Source: CAZPWQ01 sp964590495
GTDB lineage: Bacteria; Bacteroidota; Rhodothermia; Balneolales; Balneolaceae
Length of the DNA stretch: 64,000 nt
Assembly (NCBI GenBank): GCA_964590495.1
Contig: CAZPWQ010000003.1
Span: 13,399 to 77,398, forward strand
Reading direction: 5' to 3'
Shown here: one piece after another, positions 44,155 through 55,126 of the stretch
How the letters are laid out: every line of letters starts with the position of its first letter
How positions within the stretch are numbered: the stretch's first letter is position 1
Notes under the pieces: generated by a model
Databases searched by the model: none
Told to the model about the DNA's origin: nothing
What the model saw: the letters and a program-made list of their open reading frames with translations, nothing else
Made by a program: the position numbers and the translations under genes

Positions 44155-44283
44155 TACTTGACTGAAAAAAATTAAATTATTTAAACTGGGATGATGCATT
44201 ATAATTTAAACTACATATTCCATTGTAAAAGTGCCGAGTCTTTATAATCTTCAGTTGAAGTTAAAAACCAGCAATCAGCATTT

Positions 44284-44997
44284 ATGGCAAAAACCAGGCA
44301 ATACGAGGATCTCCCCAAACTTCCGGAAAAAACCGAACAGGAAAAGGAGCATGCAAAAGAAATTCTTGATGCTCTTTTCGAACACTATCCAAACCCATAT
44401 TGTGCTTTGGATCATCGTAATCCATTTGAACTGCTGTGTGCCACCATTTTAAGTGCCCAATGCACGGATGTACGGGTTAATAAAGTAACACCACAGTTAT
44501 TCAAAGAATATCCCACTACCGAAGCCATGGCTGAAGCACCCATCCAAGAGCTGGAAGAACTGGTTCGTTCTACCGGATTTTATCGCAATAAGGCAAAAGC
44601 ACTGAAACAATCCTCCCGGATTATTGTTGAAAAACATAACGGAACAGTACCGAAAAAAATGGATGATCTGCTTGAGCTATTTGGTGTTGCCCGTAAAACC
44701 GCCAATGTTGTACTGGGTAATGCATACAATACCAATGTCGGTGTGGTAGTTGATACCCACGTACGCCGTTTCGCCAACAGGTACGGACTTACCGAAGAAG
44801 AAAAAAATACCGACAAAATAGAAAAAGACCTGATGGCGTTATTTCCACGTGAACATTGGACGGATCTTTCACACCTGATAATACATCACGGAAGAAATGC
44901 TTGTAAAGCACGTATTTCAACTCCGCCGGATCATCCGGTTTGCAAGGAGTACGGCATAAAATGCGAATGTCAAACAATGAGAGAAGCTGCCGAATAG
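44284..44997 (+). CDS. nth: endonuclease III (DNA glycosylase/AP lyase)
   Basis: 237 aa. ILSAQCTDVRVN, helix-hairpin-helix LFGVARKTANVVL with catalytic Lys, and the Asp in VVDTHVRR are all present. It excises oxidised pyrimidines. The [4Fe-4S] ligands are unusual: four Cys occur after GRNA but as C-x12-C-x6-C-x1-C rather than the family's C-x6-C-x2-C-x5-C. ATG start. One nucleotide separates its TAG from the following ATG. Confidence 0.95.
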   Translation: MAKTRQYEDLPKLPEKTEQEKEHAKEILDALFEHYPNPYCALDHRNPFELLCATILSAQCTDVRVNKVTPQLFKEYPTTEAMAEAPIQELEELVRSTGFYRNKAKALKQSSRIIVEKHNGTVPKKMDDLLELFGVARKTANVVLGNAYNTNVGVVVDTHVRRFANRYGLTEEEKNTDKIEKDLMALFPREHWTDLSHLIIHHGRNACKARISTPPDHPVCKEYGIKCECQTMREAAE

Positions 44998-44998
44998 G

Positions 44999-46258
44999 AT
45001 GAGCCAGAATCAATTCTTCAATTCCATAAACAAACCCATTCCCGAAATCCGGCGCGACCTGGAAATTATACCTGTCAAGGAAAACGGGGATTCCTATCTA
45101 TATTTTCATGATGCACGTGGCTATGCCACTTCAAATCTTGCATTACACCGACAGGCTGCCAGCCTGCTTTCACTGATTGACGGAAAAAAAAGCGTTAATG
45201 ATCTAAAACCATACTTGGGACAAGATGTTACTGATGACCATTTGTTAAAATTTATCAGGTTTCTGGATAAAAATGGTTTACTTAACTCACAGCGTCTCCG
45301 CAAAGTTGCTGAAGAAACTGAAATGATTTATGAAAAATCAACGATTCACGAATCTGTAACCGCCGGCTCCTCGTATCCGAAAGAACCTGATATGTTAAAA
45401 AGCAATTTGGATGAAGCTTTCGGTAATTATGCTGATAATATAGAAGCCAACCCCCTTACCGCGAAAGCACTTTATGCACCCCATATCGATCCCCGCGTTG
45501 CTATGAGAAATTATGTACAGGCTTTTGCACCAGTCAGGAATCTGACACCGAAACGGGTGGTAATTCTGGCGACTTCTCATCACGCCGGTTTATATCCCGA
45601 TATTTATGAAAATTCACCATTCATCCTGGTGAACAAAGATTTTAACCTGCCGTTGGGTACAGTACCCTGCGATAAAGATGCCATCGCTAAACTTGCAGAG
45701 AATAGGGAAGAAACCGGTGTTACTACTCATGACCGTGCCCACCGCATGGAGCACAGTATCGAGCTGCACTTGCTGTTTCTCAGATATCTCTGGAAACACG
45801 ATTTCAAAGTTGTCCCCCTCTTGGTTAAAGGGTTGGATGACCTGTATTATATGCCCGATGGACATCTTGGAAAACAGCTTAGTGCTTTCTCAAAAACGTT
45901 ATATAACCACTTTGGAAATGATGATGAAACCTTCTTCTTAATCAGTGGAGACCTGGCCCACATCGGCAAAAAATTCGGAGATCAACAACCGGCCTCAACT
46001 ATATTCGGGAAAGTGAAGGAATTCGATCAGAAGTTCCTGCGATATGCTGCAGACAATCAACAGGATAAGCTTCTGGAGCTAATGAAAAAAGATATGGATC
46101 CTTACCGCATCTGCGGATTCCCCCCGCTCTATACTTTTCTGCAGAGCATGTCCGGAGTAAAAGGGACCACCTTAAGCTATCATCTGTGGGATGAAACCGA
46201 AAGAGAAAGTGCCGTCAGTTACGGATCCATTTTATACGAAAAAGCGCCCGGATCTTAA
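44999..46258 (+). CDS. MEMO1-family protein (AmmeMemoRadiSam system protein B-like) with N-terminal PqqD-like domain
   Basis: 419 aa. Residues about 15-110 resemble a PqqD-like winged helix (LEIIPVKENGDSYLYFHD...LLSLIDGKKSVNDLKPYL). From about 120 the MEMO1 domain follows: AGSSYP, APHIDPRV, ILATSHHAG, MEHSIELHLLFLRYL, ISGDLAHIG, the His/Cys metal-site positions of the family. Related proteins occur with AMMECR1 and radical-SAM partners; neither is in the window. Starts 1 nt after nth, so translationally coupled. Function in bacteria unknown. Confidence 0.82.
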   Translation: MSQNQFFNSINKPIPEIRRDLEIIPVKENGDSYLYFHDARGYATSNLALHRQAASLLSLIDGKKSVNDLKPYLGQDVTDDHLLKFIRFLDKNGLLNSQRLRKVAEETEMIYEKSTIHESVTAGSSYPKEPDMLKSNLDEAFGNYADNIEANPLTAKALYAPHIDPRVAMRNYVQAFAPVRNLTPKRVVILATSHHAGLYPDIYENSPFILVNKDFNLPLGTVPCDKDAIAKLAENREETGVTTHDRAHRMEHSIELHLLFLRYLWKHDFKVVPLLVKGLDDLYYMPDGHLGKQLSAFSKTLYNHFGNDDETFFLISGDLAHIGKKFGDQQPASTIFGKVKEFDQKFLRYAADNQQDKLLELMKKDMDPYRICGFPPLYTFLQSMSGVKGTTLSYHLWDETERESAVSYGSILYEKAPGS

Positions 46259-46436
46259 AATCCGAAACACGAATGTTAATGGCAGCCATGTCATAGCGGA
46301 TGAGATTCCTCCACTGCAGTCCCGATAAAAAAACATCGGTACTTTCGGTCGGAATGACAGTAGAGGTGAAGTGTTCGAGCTGTTTGTTTCAACAAGCTCT
46401 ACTGTTTCGGATTTTGGTCATTCGGATTTCGGATTT
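46259..46436. repeat. intergenic repeat remnant
   Basis: Contains GAGATTCCTCCACTGCAGTC, CCGAT...ATCGG and GGTCGGAATGACAGTA, a common dispersed-repeat vocabulary of these genomes, and TCGGATTTTGGTCATTC, also found near 14113. No gene seen. Confidence 0.45.
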
Positions 46437-46772
46437 TCATTCAATAATTTCCATTTTTTCTGCAAAATAGGAAGTGAAATCCCGCATATCTTCGGCCATT
46501 CCCTCCTCATTTGTTGCACTTTGCAGCGTATCGGCCATTGTTATAAGTGTCTGGTGAAAGAAAATCTTCATTTCATCTATCGTCATTTCTTTAGTCCACA
46601 GGTCCAGGCGAAGGGTGTCTTGCTTTTTAGGATCCCACATCGAAAGCAACATCGCCCGGCAGTTGGCTATGCCTTCACCCTCTCTGTCGGTTGCATTCCA
46701 GTCGATTGATTCCGGCACGTCATTTTCATCCAATTCTACGGTAATACTGATTTCTTTTTTATTCTTTCCCAT
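46437..46772 (-). CDS. gldC: GldC-family protein
   Basis: 111 aa, the normal length. ISITVELDENDVPESIDWNATD, ANCRAMLLSMWDPKKQDTLRLDLWTKEMTIDEMKIFFHQTL and MRDFTSYFAEKMEII (quoted in part) are the family's conserved blocks. GldC is a small cytoplasmic protein named from gliding bacteria; it also occurs in non-gliding relatives. No other gld or spr genes are near. ATG start. Confidence 0.87.
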   Translation of the reverse strand: MGKNKKEISITVELDENDVPESIDWNATDREGEGIANCRAMLLSMWDPKKQDTLRLDLWTKEMTIDEMKIFFHQTLITMADTLQSATNEEGMAEDMRDFTSYFAEKMEIIE

Positions 46773-46926
46773 ATCAGAAAAATCTATGCTTTAAAATTGC
46801 AGGGTAAAATAACTTAAATCTCATTTCTTTCTAAAGAATTTTGGAAGTCCTTTTTTCTTTTGAGCTCATTGATAATATTTCTTCGTATATAAAAGTGCTT
46901 ATTAGATAATTTAACCACCTTGTATT

Positions 46927-47901
46927 ATGAAATCTCCCAGATTCTTTACCGCTTCAACACTTTTACTAACTGGCTTATCAATGCTCTTTTTTACCGGTTG
47001 CACCCCTGAAACCCGGTTACTCAACAAAATTCCTGTTAATTCTGTTGAAGTACAGGTATTAGACAAAAATGATCAACCAGTCAATGGTGCGCAGGTGGAA
47101 GCCTCTAACGGACGGAAAACGACCACAGACGGTGAAGGTATCGCCAATGTTCGTTTTGGTTCTGTGGGAGTCTATTCTATAACTGTATACACCGACAATC
47201 ATATGCCGAACAATCTTATCGTAACACTTCCCACCGACAGGGGAGAACAATTTACAGCCCGACTGGCTGACAGTATTGAATTTACCGGAATTTCTTTCGG
47301 GGCGATGAATATGTATCCGCTGATATTTAATTATCTATTCAGCAGCTACGGCTATGGCTTGGAATTCGATGCCTACCGGGAAGGGCAATGGACTACATGG
47401 AACATAACTGCTGACGAAGAAGATGAACCAATGAGAATGACGAAGGGTTTTCTGAAACAACTGGATAACGGACAGCAATGGTGGCAAATAATTCTTGATA
47501 ATGCCGATGAGGAAGCAAGCAGTTATACGGCAGAAGTATTGTTTTCTGAAGATCGCTCCACTATCGTCCGTTATCGTGAACAGATCGGAGATAACGAAAC
47601 CCAGGAAAAACCAGTTTCCGAGGGATGGTACACCGAACCAACTCAGCTGACCGACGAATCGAAACAGGGTGCACTCAGTGAAGAAAATATTGAAATTACC
47701 ATTCCCAGCGGAACCTTCACAGCGGATAAATTAATCTTTGGTGTAGCCCCTGAAATTTCGCTCAATATCTGGAGTACAAATGAAGATGGCATACCCGGCG
47801 GTGTCTTAAAATACGAGACGACGAGCGATGATGAATTTATGTATAAAAGCGAACTGCATGATTACGGCAATGATGCCGGTACCAGACTAAACAGTTTTTA
47901 A
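46927..47901 (+). CDS. hypothetical lipoprotein with carboxypeptidase-regulatory-like domain
   Basis: 324 aa. Lipobox FTGC after a signal peptide; residues about 38-110 have the Ig-like regulatory fold seen in CarboxypepD_reg/SpaA-type domains (VEVQVLDKNDQPVNGAQVEASNGRKTTTDGEGIANVRF in pieces). The remaining ~200 residues have no recognised family. Monocistronic; ends at a bidirectional terminator shared with ahcY. Confidence 0.7.
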   Translation: MKSPRFFTASTLLLTGLSMLFFTGCTPETRLLNKIPVNSVEVQVLDKNDQPVNGAQVEASNGRKTTTDGEGIANVRFGSVGVYSITVYTDNHMPNNLIVTLPTDRGEQFTARLADSIEFTGISFGAMNMYPLIFNYLFSSYGYGLEFDAYREGQWTTWNITADEEDEPMRMTKGFLKQLDNGQQWWQIILDNADEEASSYTAEVLFSEDRSTIVRYREQIGDNETQEKPVSEGWYTEPTQLTDESKQGALSEENIEITIPSGTFTADKLIFGVAPEISLNIWSTNEDGIPGGVLKYETTSDDEFMYKSELHDYGNDAGTRLNSF

Positions 47902-47903
47902 CA

Positions 47904-47937
47904 AAAAAAGCCTCCATTCAATAATGGAGGCTTTTTT
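47904..47937. terminator. bidirectional terminator between the lipoprotein gene and ahcY
   Basis: AAAAAAGCCTCCATT (47904-47918) pairs perfectly with AATGGAGGCTTTTTT (47923-47937), loop 4 nt, with A- and T-tracts on both sides. Confidence 0.92.
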
Positions 47938-47966
47938 ATAGTACTTTGTTTATTTCTGCTGTTCTG

Positions 47967-49277
47967 TTAGTACCGATAGTGTTCAGGCTTATACGGACCT
48001 CCTTTGGGGATCTCCGTATATTCAACCTGTTCGTCAGTCAATTCTTCCAGCTCAACTCCAATTTTCTGTAGGTGCAGCCGGGCTACCTTTTCATCCAGAT
48101 CTTTAGGCAATACGCTGACATCCAGTTCAAAATCATCCGGACGATTCCAAAGCGCTATTTGTGCCAATGTCTGGTTGGTAAAACTGTTCGACATAACAAA
48201 CGAGGGATGTCCCGTAGCATTCCCGAGATTCATCAGCCGTCCTTCGGAAAGCAGGATGATTTCCTTGCCGTCTTCCAGGGTAAAGACATCGACCTGTGGT
48301 TTGATATTATCTTTGGTGGAATTAGCTTTCAGCCAGGCTACATCGATTTCATTGTCGAAATGGCCGATGTTACCAACGATCGTTTTATCCTTCATCATCT
48401 TGAAATGTCGGGCTGTGATAATATCTTTATTTCCGGTTGCCGTTACGACGATATCAGCCTCTTTAACGGCATCATTCATTTTCTTTACTTCATAACCTTC
48501 CATTGCTGCCTGCAAGGCACAAATCGGATCGATTTCCGTCACGATAACCCGTGCACCGGCCCCACGCAAAGAAGCCGCAGAACCTTTTCCGACATCACCG
48601 TATCCCGCTACGACCGCTACTTTCCCGGCCAGCATCACATCTGTAGCGCGACGTATTGCATCCACACACGATTCACGGCAGCCGTATTTATTATCAAATT
48701 TTGATTTCGTTACCGAATCATTCACATTGATAGCGGGAGCACCAAGTGTACCCTCCTTTGCCATTTTGTAGAGACGATTGACTCCTGTCGTTGTTTCCTC
48801 GGAAATACCACGGATATTTTCCAGCAGTTCGGGATATTCGTCATGAACCAACTGAGTCAGGTCGCCGCCGTCATCGAGAATCATATTCAGGGGTTCACCA
48901 TCTTCAAAGAACAGAGTTTGTTCAATACACCAGATATATTCTTCCTCGGTTTCCCCTTTCCACGCATAAACCGGAACTCCGCTGTCCGCTATTGCCGCAG
49001 CAGCATGATCCTGCGTTGAAAAAATGTTGCACGATGACCATTGAACTTCGGCTCCAAGTTCCACCAGCGTTTGAATAAGTACAGCGGTTTGAACCGTCAT
49101 GTGAAGACAGCCGGCAATTCGGGCACCCTTCAATGGTTGTTCATTCGCATATTCTTCGCGAAGTGCCATGAGTCCGGGCATTTCCGCCTCTGCCAGTTTA
49201 ATCTCCTTACGGCCAAAATCTGCCAGACCTATATCTTTTACTTTATACGGAAGTTTTTCTTTTACCTGCTGTGACAT
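47967..49277 (-). CDS. ahcY: adenosylhomocysteinase
   Basis: 436 aa. [30 protein letters not shown], the NAD site [21 protein letters not shown] (in pieces), and the C-terminal [11 protein letters not shown] are diagnostic. It hydrolyses S-adenosylhomocysteine to adenosine and homocysteine. ATG start. I see no SAH riboswitch in the upstream ~125 nt, which hold only repeats. Confidence 0.98.
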   Translation of the reverse strand: MSQQVKEKLPYKVKDIGLADFGRKEIKLAEAEMPGLMALREEYANEQPLKGARIAGCLHMTVQTAVLIQTLVELGAEVQWSSCNIFSTQDHAAAAIADSGVPVYAWKGETEEEYIWCIEQTLFFEDGEPLNMILDDGGDLTQLVHDEYPELLENIRGISEETTTGVNRLYKMAKEGTLGAPAINVNDSVTKSKFDNKYGCRESCVDAIRRATDVMLAGKVAVVAGYGDVGKGSAASLRGAGARVIVTEIDPICALQAAMEGYEVKKMNDAVKEADIVVTATGNKDIITARHFKMMKDKTIVGNIGHFDNEIDVAWLKANSTKDNIKPQVDVFTLEDGKEIILLSEGRLMNLGNATGHPSFVMSNSFTNQTLAQIALWNRPDDFELDVSVLPKDLDEKVARLHLQKIGVELEELTDEQVEYTEIPKGGPYKPEHYRY

Positions 49278-49347
49278 GAAATTACTTTTCTTTTGGTTGT
49301 TAAATATTCTATTTCAAGATACTTCATAATTACCAGCCATTCAAAAC

Positions 49348-49410
49348 ATACTGGATACCGGATACTGGACGCCGGATATCCAGTATCTGGCATCTGGCAT
49401 CCAGTATCAC
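49348..49410. repeat. direct/inverted repeat cluster between ahcY and the TlpA gene
   Basis: Alternating GGATAC(T/C)GG, ATCCAGTATC and TCTGGCATC units, also inverted (GGATACTGG with CCAGTATC). A dispersed intergenic repeat type; may form a hairpin ending the TlpA transcript on the minus strand. Confidence 0.5.
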
Positions 49411-49973
49411 GAACCTTTATGCTTCTCAATTATTTCTTTTACCTTTTTATAATCTTCATCGGGTCCGAAACTGCCCATTTCCTTTCTGATAAATTCTCCG
49501 TTGGCATCCACAAACACTTTAAAAGGAATTCCCTGAACCTCCAAATCCTGATGCAGCCCATTAGAATCCATTAAATAGGTAAATTCATAATCGTGATTAT
49601 CGGCAAACTTCCGGGCATCCTCTCTGGAATCCGTAAAACCTGGTGTAACAGCAAGAACAACAAAACTTTCCGGATATTCCTCCTGGAGTTCCTGCAAAGT
49701 AGGAAAGCTGGCAAGGCAGGGTTTACACCACGTCTCCCAAAAGTCGATCATAACCACCTTGCCTTTGAATTCTGACATTGATACTTCTTCTCCGTCCAAA
49801 TTCGTGAAAACAGCCTGTTCTACAAAATCAGCATGCGCTGCCGGCTCTGACTGTACTTCTTCTTCCTGTGGTTCGCTATTTTCTTCACTAATTTCATCGC
49901 CTTCATTTCCACAGGCTGTCATAAATGCGAACAGCAACAGCAACAGAAGGGAATGTTGGATCATTTTTTTCAT
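49407..49973 (-). CDS. TlpA-family thioredoxin-like lipoprotein
   Basis: 188 aa from the ATG at 49971-49973 (MKKMIQHS...), with lipobox MTAC; two Met codons upstream to 49985 are less likely. Acidic linker, then a thioredoxin fold with active site WCKPC (in FWETWCKPCLASFP) and cis-Pro region VQGIPFKVFVD. Periplasmic thiol-disulfide reductase, for example in cytochrome c or outer-membrane protein maturation. It is separated from ahcY by repeats. Confidence 0.9.
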   Translation of the reverse strand: MKKMIQHSLLLLLLFAFMTACGNEGDEISEENSEPQEEEVQSEPAAHADFVEQAVFTNLDGEEVSMSEFKGKVVMIDFWETWCKPCLASFPTLQELQEEYPESFVVLAVTPGFTDSREDARKFADNHDYEFTYLMDSNGLHQDLEVQGIPFKVFVDANGEFIRKEMGSFGPDEDYKKVKEIIEKHKGS

Positions 49974-50255
49974 AAGAATCATCATTTTTGTTTAAGAAAG
50001 ACATAATTAATAACAGAATTAACCGCCGGTTATTTCCCCGGCAGCCTATAATAATCTCTATATTTTGTGGTATAATTGTATTTAGCCTGTGTAATGTACA
50101 GCACAAAATAAAAAAATATGACGATAACTGTAGTACTAAAAACTGATGATTTTTTTCTGTGAGTCACAGGTTTGTTCGTTTGAATATCAGAAACAACAAC
50201 TGCTTAAACGTGGAACTAAAATTAAAGAATAAATGTCATCAGTACAGTATTTTTA

Positions 50256-50355
50256 NNNNNNNNNNNNNNNNNNNNNNNNNNNNNNNNNNNNNNNNNNNNN
50301 NNNNNNNNNNNNNNNNNNNNNNNNNNNNNNNNNNNNNNNNNNNNNNNNNNNNNNN
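50256..50355. other. 100-N scaffold gap
   Basis: Exactly 100 N. No sequence is duplicated across it. It removes the start of the second SusC-like gene. Confidence 0.99.
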
Positions 50356-53300
50356 TGCTCCTGGTAATTTCGTTTTTCTTACTTAACGGAATGACAGAAA
50401 CGGCAACTGCACAATTTACAGTTTCAGGAACAGTAACCGACCAGAGAACGGGCGACGTTCTCGTCGGTGTGAACATCTTCCACCAGGCCTCAGGCCGTGG
50501 GACGTCAACCGATGTAGATGGTGAATTTTCAATAGAATTGCCCGGACAGGAAGCTCTTCTTAGAATTTCATTTATCGGTTATGCATCCAGAGAGATTACA
50601 GTTACTGCTGATGATACCGATATTAATATCACACTTGAACAGGATGTTGCCAATCTGGAAGAGGTGGTTGTTACAGGATTGGCCAGTTCAATTAAACGTG
50701 AAAATCTGGCTAATGCCGTGTCATCTGTCTCTGCCGATGAACTCAGAGGTATTTCACCGGCACAATCTCTGAGCTCCGACTTATATGGTAAGATTACAGG
50801 CGCCAATATAAGTGCCAATTCCGGTGCACCCGGTGGAGGTATTTCAATGAAATTGCGGGGTGTTACAACAATAAACGGTTCCTCTGAACCACTCTATATT
50901 GTTGATGGTATTTATATGAACAATGATGCCATTCCCAACGGTTCGAATGCCGTTACAGCTGCGGCGGCCGGTGGCAGTGCATCCAATCAAGATAATCCTG
51001 TAAATCGAATTGCTGATTTAAATGCCGATGAAATCGAAAGCATTGAAGTTCTAAAAGGTGCATCGGCTGCTGCAATTTATGGGCAGCGGGCTTCTGGTGG
51101 TGTGGTTATTATCCGAACAAAACGGGGCAGCACAGGAGAACCACAATTCAGTGTTTCCCAATCAGTTGGTTTCAACACCATTATTAAGAAGCTGGGGTCG
51201 CGTACCTTTACGGAGGAAACAGCAGAAGCATCCTTCGGATCCACCGGTTTGGCTTTGTTCAACGAGGCCCAAAGCTCAGGTCGGGGATTCCTGGATTATG
51301 AAGAGTTATTGTATGGGCGCGAAGGAACACTCTCAAAAACACAGATAAGCAGCAGTTTCGGCAATGAAAGTACAAGTTTTTATGTAAGCGGATCACTTCA
51401 GGACGATGAGGGTATTATCAAAACTACAGGGTATCAGAAACAATCCATACGCGCAAATGTGGATCACAGATTTACCGAAGATCTCTCAATTGCCGTATCA
51501 TCAAACTATATCCACTCCGAAACAAACAGAGGCTTAACAAATAATGATAATACCGGCACCACGTTCGGTGTATCCATGGTCGCCACTCCGAACTTTATTG
51601 ATCTGCGACCCGATGAAAACGGCAATTATCCTGATCATCCATTCAATTCAGCAAACCAGCTTCAAACGCGGGACCTGTTTTCCAACGGAGAATTTGTAAA
51701 CAGAGCCTTAACCTCGGTTCAGGTGGATTACAATCTCCTTGAAAATCCAGGAAATTTGCTGGATTTCAAGTTTTCCGGCGGAGTGGATTTTTTCAGTCAA
51801 AATAATAAACTCATATTTCCAAGCGAACTGCAGTTCGAACAGGCAAGTGGTTCACCCGGCACATTGATAGAAACCAATACAGATAACCTGAATACCAATG
51901 TCTCCGCCCTGCTGGTACATACATTTACCCCCGGTGAGAATCTGACTCTGGTATCCCAGGCCGGTTATACTTCATTTAATAATGATCAAAATCGAGTCCT
52001 GAATGTATCGGATGGTGTTTTGGGTTCTCAAACCAATGTGGATCAGGCCGTCTCAGTTCGCGTTAATCAAACAAGGATCTTCCAGCGCGACCGTGGATTT
52101 TTTGTTCAGGAAGAGCTTAATTTTGATGATACTTATATAGCTACCATAGGTTTAAGAGGTGATAAATCGGACCGAAATGGCGATGTAAACAAGCTCTTTC
52201 TTTATCCAAAAGCCTCACTGGCATGGAATGTAACTAATGAAAGCTTCTGGTCCGGGGATGCCATTGATAACCTTAAGTTCCGGGTAGCATATGGTCAGAC
52301 AGGCAACCTTTCAACTTTTGGAGCGAAATTTACATCGCTGGCTCCGTCAAACCTGGGTGGTATCGGAGGTACGTTATTAACGAATACCCGGGGTGTGGAT
52401 GATATTAAACCTGAACGGCAGAAAGAGCTGGAGGCAGGTTTTGATCTCACTCTTGGCGAAGGACTGGCTTCGCTGGAATTTACAGTATATCAAAAAGAAA
52501 TAGAAGATATGCTTCTTCAGCGGGAACTGGAGCCATCTACAGGATTCAGCTTCGAAAGCTTCAATTCAGGTGAGATGAGAAATCGCGGTGTTGAGGTGAG
52601 TCTTAACCTGCTTCCTGTTAATACAGACAACCTGAGTTGGAGCTCCAACATTAACTTCTGGAAAAATGTATCGGAGGTCACCGATCTCCCCGTACCGGCA
52701 TTTGATGTTGGTGGATTTGGTACTTCATTGGGTGTTTATCGTATTGAAGAAGGAGAATCTGCCACCCAGATAGTCGGGCTCGATCCCCAGGTGGATGACT
52801 CAGGAAACCTGGTATTAGATGATGAGGGTAATCCTGTTATTGTCACCAAAAAACTCGGCGACGGAGAACCTGATTTTCAAATGTCGTTTGGCAACGAATT
52901 CCGCATTTTTAAGAATGTTGACCTTTCCTTCCTGCTTCACTGGAAACAGGGCGGGGATATGGTCAATCTAACAGAACTTCTGTTCGATCTTAATGGAACA
53001 ACACCCGATTATGATGATACCGACCTAACATTTGCCGCCTATCAAAATGAAGCGGCCGGAATTACTGATGATACTCCAAATGGAATAAAGCGTCTCAACT
53101 TGCTTGGAATAAGTACTGATCAATTCATCCAGGATGCATCCTACCTGCGCATGCGTGAGATAGGTCTATATTATACTATACCACTCTCTGTAACCTCAAA
53201 TATCAGCAGTGGTATAAGAGGTATTCAGTTTGGTGCTTCGGCTACCAACCTGTTTACCCTATCACCCTATCGCAGCTACGATCCTGAGGCATCCAACTTT

Positions 53301-53387
53301 GGTAACCAGCCCATTGCTCAGGGAATTGAAGTAGCACCCTTCCCATCCTCCAAACAATTCTATTTCCATTTCAAGTTAGACTTTTAA
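50356..53387 (+). CDS. SusC/RagA-family TonB-linked outer-membrane protein (second), 5' end in gap
   Basis: At least 1010 aa visible. The frame is open from the gap: LLVISFFLLNGMTETATAQ is the end of a signal peptide, so the ATG at 50391 is internal and the true start is in the gap or at the ATG at 50233 on its left. Then the regulatory domain (FTVSGTVTDQRTGDVLVGVN), TonB-box region EEVVVTG, plug (VLKGASAAAIYGQRASGGVVII in pieces) and a barrel ending FYFHFKLDF. It pairs with the SusD-like gene 18 nt downstream. Substrate unknown. Confidence 0.95.
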
Positions 53388-53405
53388 TTCAGCGAGGTAA
53401 TTATT

Positions 53406-54782
53406 ATGAAATTATTAAATCATTTGTCTTTTGTCAGAATTGTACTGCTAAGTACAATCATTCTTGTGGCCACCGGGTGTGACATCTTCGATATCGAAGA
53501 TCGAGCAGATCCCAATAATTCGGAACTGGAAAAAATAGTCAATAACCCCACAAGATCGGATATCAGCACCCTCGTTACCGGAACCGAATCCGGTCTGCGA
53601 ACAGAGCTCCGCATTTATCATATAAATGTGGGAATGATCGGCAGGGAAATGTATCGGTTCCTTTCTGCCGAACCGCGCAATACCGGTGATTTACTGGGAA
53701 AGGGTAACTCACAGCTTGATGCCGGATCGTTTTATACCACCCGGCCATGGGCTTCCTTTTACACCGTAATCCGTAATGCTAATATCACTATTCAGGCGGC
53801 AAGCACCCTAAACGATAATGGTATCTTCAACGACGAGGAGCTGAATGGTGTACTCGGTTTTTCAAAAACAATGAAGGCCTATCAATATTTGATGGCGCTC
53901 ACGTTGACCCATGAAAATGGTATACGCGAACAAGTTACGGAAGACATATCCAGCACGGGTAACCTTCTCAGCCAGGCTGAATCATATCAGCTTATCAGTT
54001 CATTACTTGATGAAGCCGCAACTGACCTTGATAATGCCGGATCGTCTTTTCCGTTTAGCTTATCGAGTGGATTCAGCAATTTTAACACACCTGAAACCTT
54101 CCGGGAATTCAACCGTGCTCTTCGGGCGCGTACTGAAGTATACAGTCCACAACCCGATTGGGATGCCGTGCTTACAACTTATCTTCCGGAATCGTTTATC
54201 GACGAAAATGCGGATCTGGAACTTGGGGCATATCATGTGTTCTCTACATCAACCAATGATATCCTGAATCCGGTATTTGCAGATCCACAAGCCGGTTCGG
54301 GTGACAGCTGGGTGGCTCATAACTCATGGGTTGAAGATGCTGAAGATGGTGACGAACGTATCGATCAAAAAGTTCAGCTTCGCGAAGAAACAGCCTCTCT
54401 CGACGGACTCAGCAGTGATTACGGGCTGTTCGTCTATCAAAACCAGACAAGTCCAATGCCGATAATTCGTAATGCCGAACTGTTGTTGATCAGGGCTGAG
54501 GCTCTTGCACAACGTAACGACGCCGGCGATCTCGATGACGCCGAGGATGATATCAATGTTATCCGAAATGCTGCAGGACTTTCTGATTTCAGTCGTGGTA
54601 TACTTGGAGAACAAGACGAAGTTATAGATGAAATGCTTAATCAGCGCCGATATGAATTATTCTTTGAAGGCCACCGATGGATTGATATGCGCCGATACGA
54701 CCGGCTCGATGAACTTCCATTAGATCGTGAAGGAGATGATGTGTGGACCTCATTCCCTATACCCGAAAATGAAAATATATAA
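53406..54782 (+). CDS. RagB/SusD-family lipoprotein (second)
   Basis: 458 aa. Lipobox VATGC, SusD-like N-terminal helices, and the C-terminal [14 protein letters not shown] and [19 protein letters not shown] signatures. Surface nutrient-binding lid for the preceding SusC-like porin. ATG start 18 nt after its partner; ends before a strong terminator. Confidence 0.94.
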   Translation: MKLLNHLSFVRIVLLSTIILVATGCDIFDIEDRADPNNSELEKIVNNPTRSDISTLVTGTESGLRTELRIYHINVGMIGREMYRFLSAEPRNTGDLLGKGNSQLDAGSFYTTRPWASFYTVIRNANITIQAASTLNDNGIFNDEELNGVLGFSKTMKAYQYLMALTLTHENGIREQVTEDISSTGNLLSQAESYQLISSLLDEAATDLDNAGSSFPFSLSSGFSNFNTPETFREFNRALRARTEVYSPQPDWDAVLTTYLPESFIDENADLELGAYHVFSTSTNDILNPVFADPQAGSGDSWVAHNSWVEDAEDGDERIDQKVQLREETASLDGLSSDYGLFVYQNQTSPMPIIRNAELLLIRAEALAQRNDAGDLDDAEDDINVIRNAAGLSDFSRGILGEQDEVIDEMLNQRRYELFFEGHRWIDMRRYDRLDELPLDREGDDVWTSFPIPENENI

Positions 54783-54805
54783 ATTCCAATTTTTAATATT
54801 CTCCG

Positions 54806-54834
54806 GGCCGGGGCGCAAACCCCGGCCTTTTTTA
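54806..54834 (+). terminator. terminator of the second SusC/SusD operon
   Basis: GGCCGGGG (54806-54813) pairs with CCCCGGCC (54820-54827), loop 6 nt, followed by TTTTTTT. Confidence 0.9.
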
Positions 54835-54861
54835 TTTTAACTTTATTCATTTTAGTATATT

Positions 54862-55090
54862 TAGCCTGCATTTCTCACAAAAAACTATAGAAATGCTAAT
54901 TACCTGTGTCCCAATTGTTGCATAGTTTTAGAGCATAATTTTAAATTGCAGTCTGTCAAACGCTGCGAAATTTGTCCGTGTGCTGCGTTGAAGACCAAAT
55001 GGTTCGCTCAACGTACCTCGGTACGTTTCACTGCACTATTTGTCCTTCGCCTTGCACTCATCCAAATTTCTTGGTGAGAAATACAGGCTA
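54862..55090. mobile_element. 229-bp MITE-like element with TAGCC-type terminal inverted repeats
   Basis: TAGCCTGCATTTCTCAC (54862-54878) is inverted as GTGAGAAATACAGGCTA (55074-55090), 16/17. Inside, about 54965-55070 is an imperfect palindrome centred on ACGTACCTCGGTACGT, whose arms share GAAATTTG and ACAAATAG-type blocks. No coding potential. The same ends occur at 11996-12042 and in part at 8090. The element lies 36 nt before the L-2-hydroxyglutarate oxidase ATG. Confidence 0.75.
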
Positions 55091-55126
55091 GCTGCGTTTG
55101 AACAATAAATATCACTAATAGTTTTT

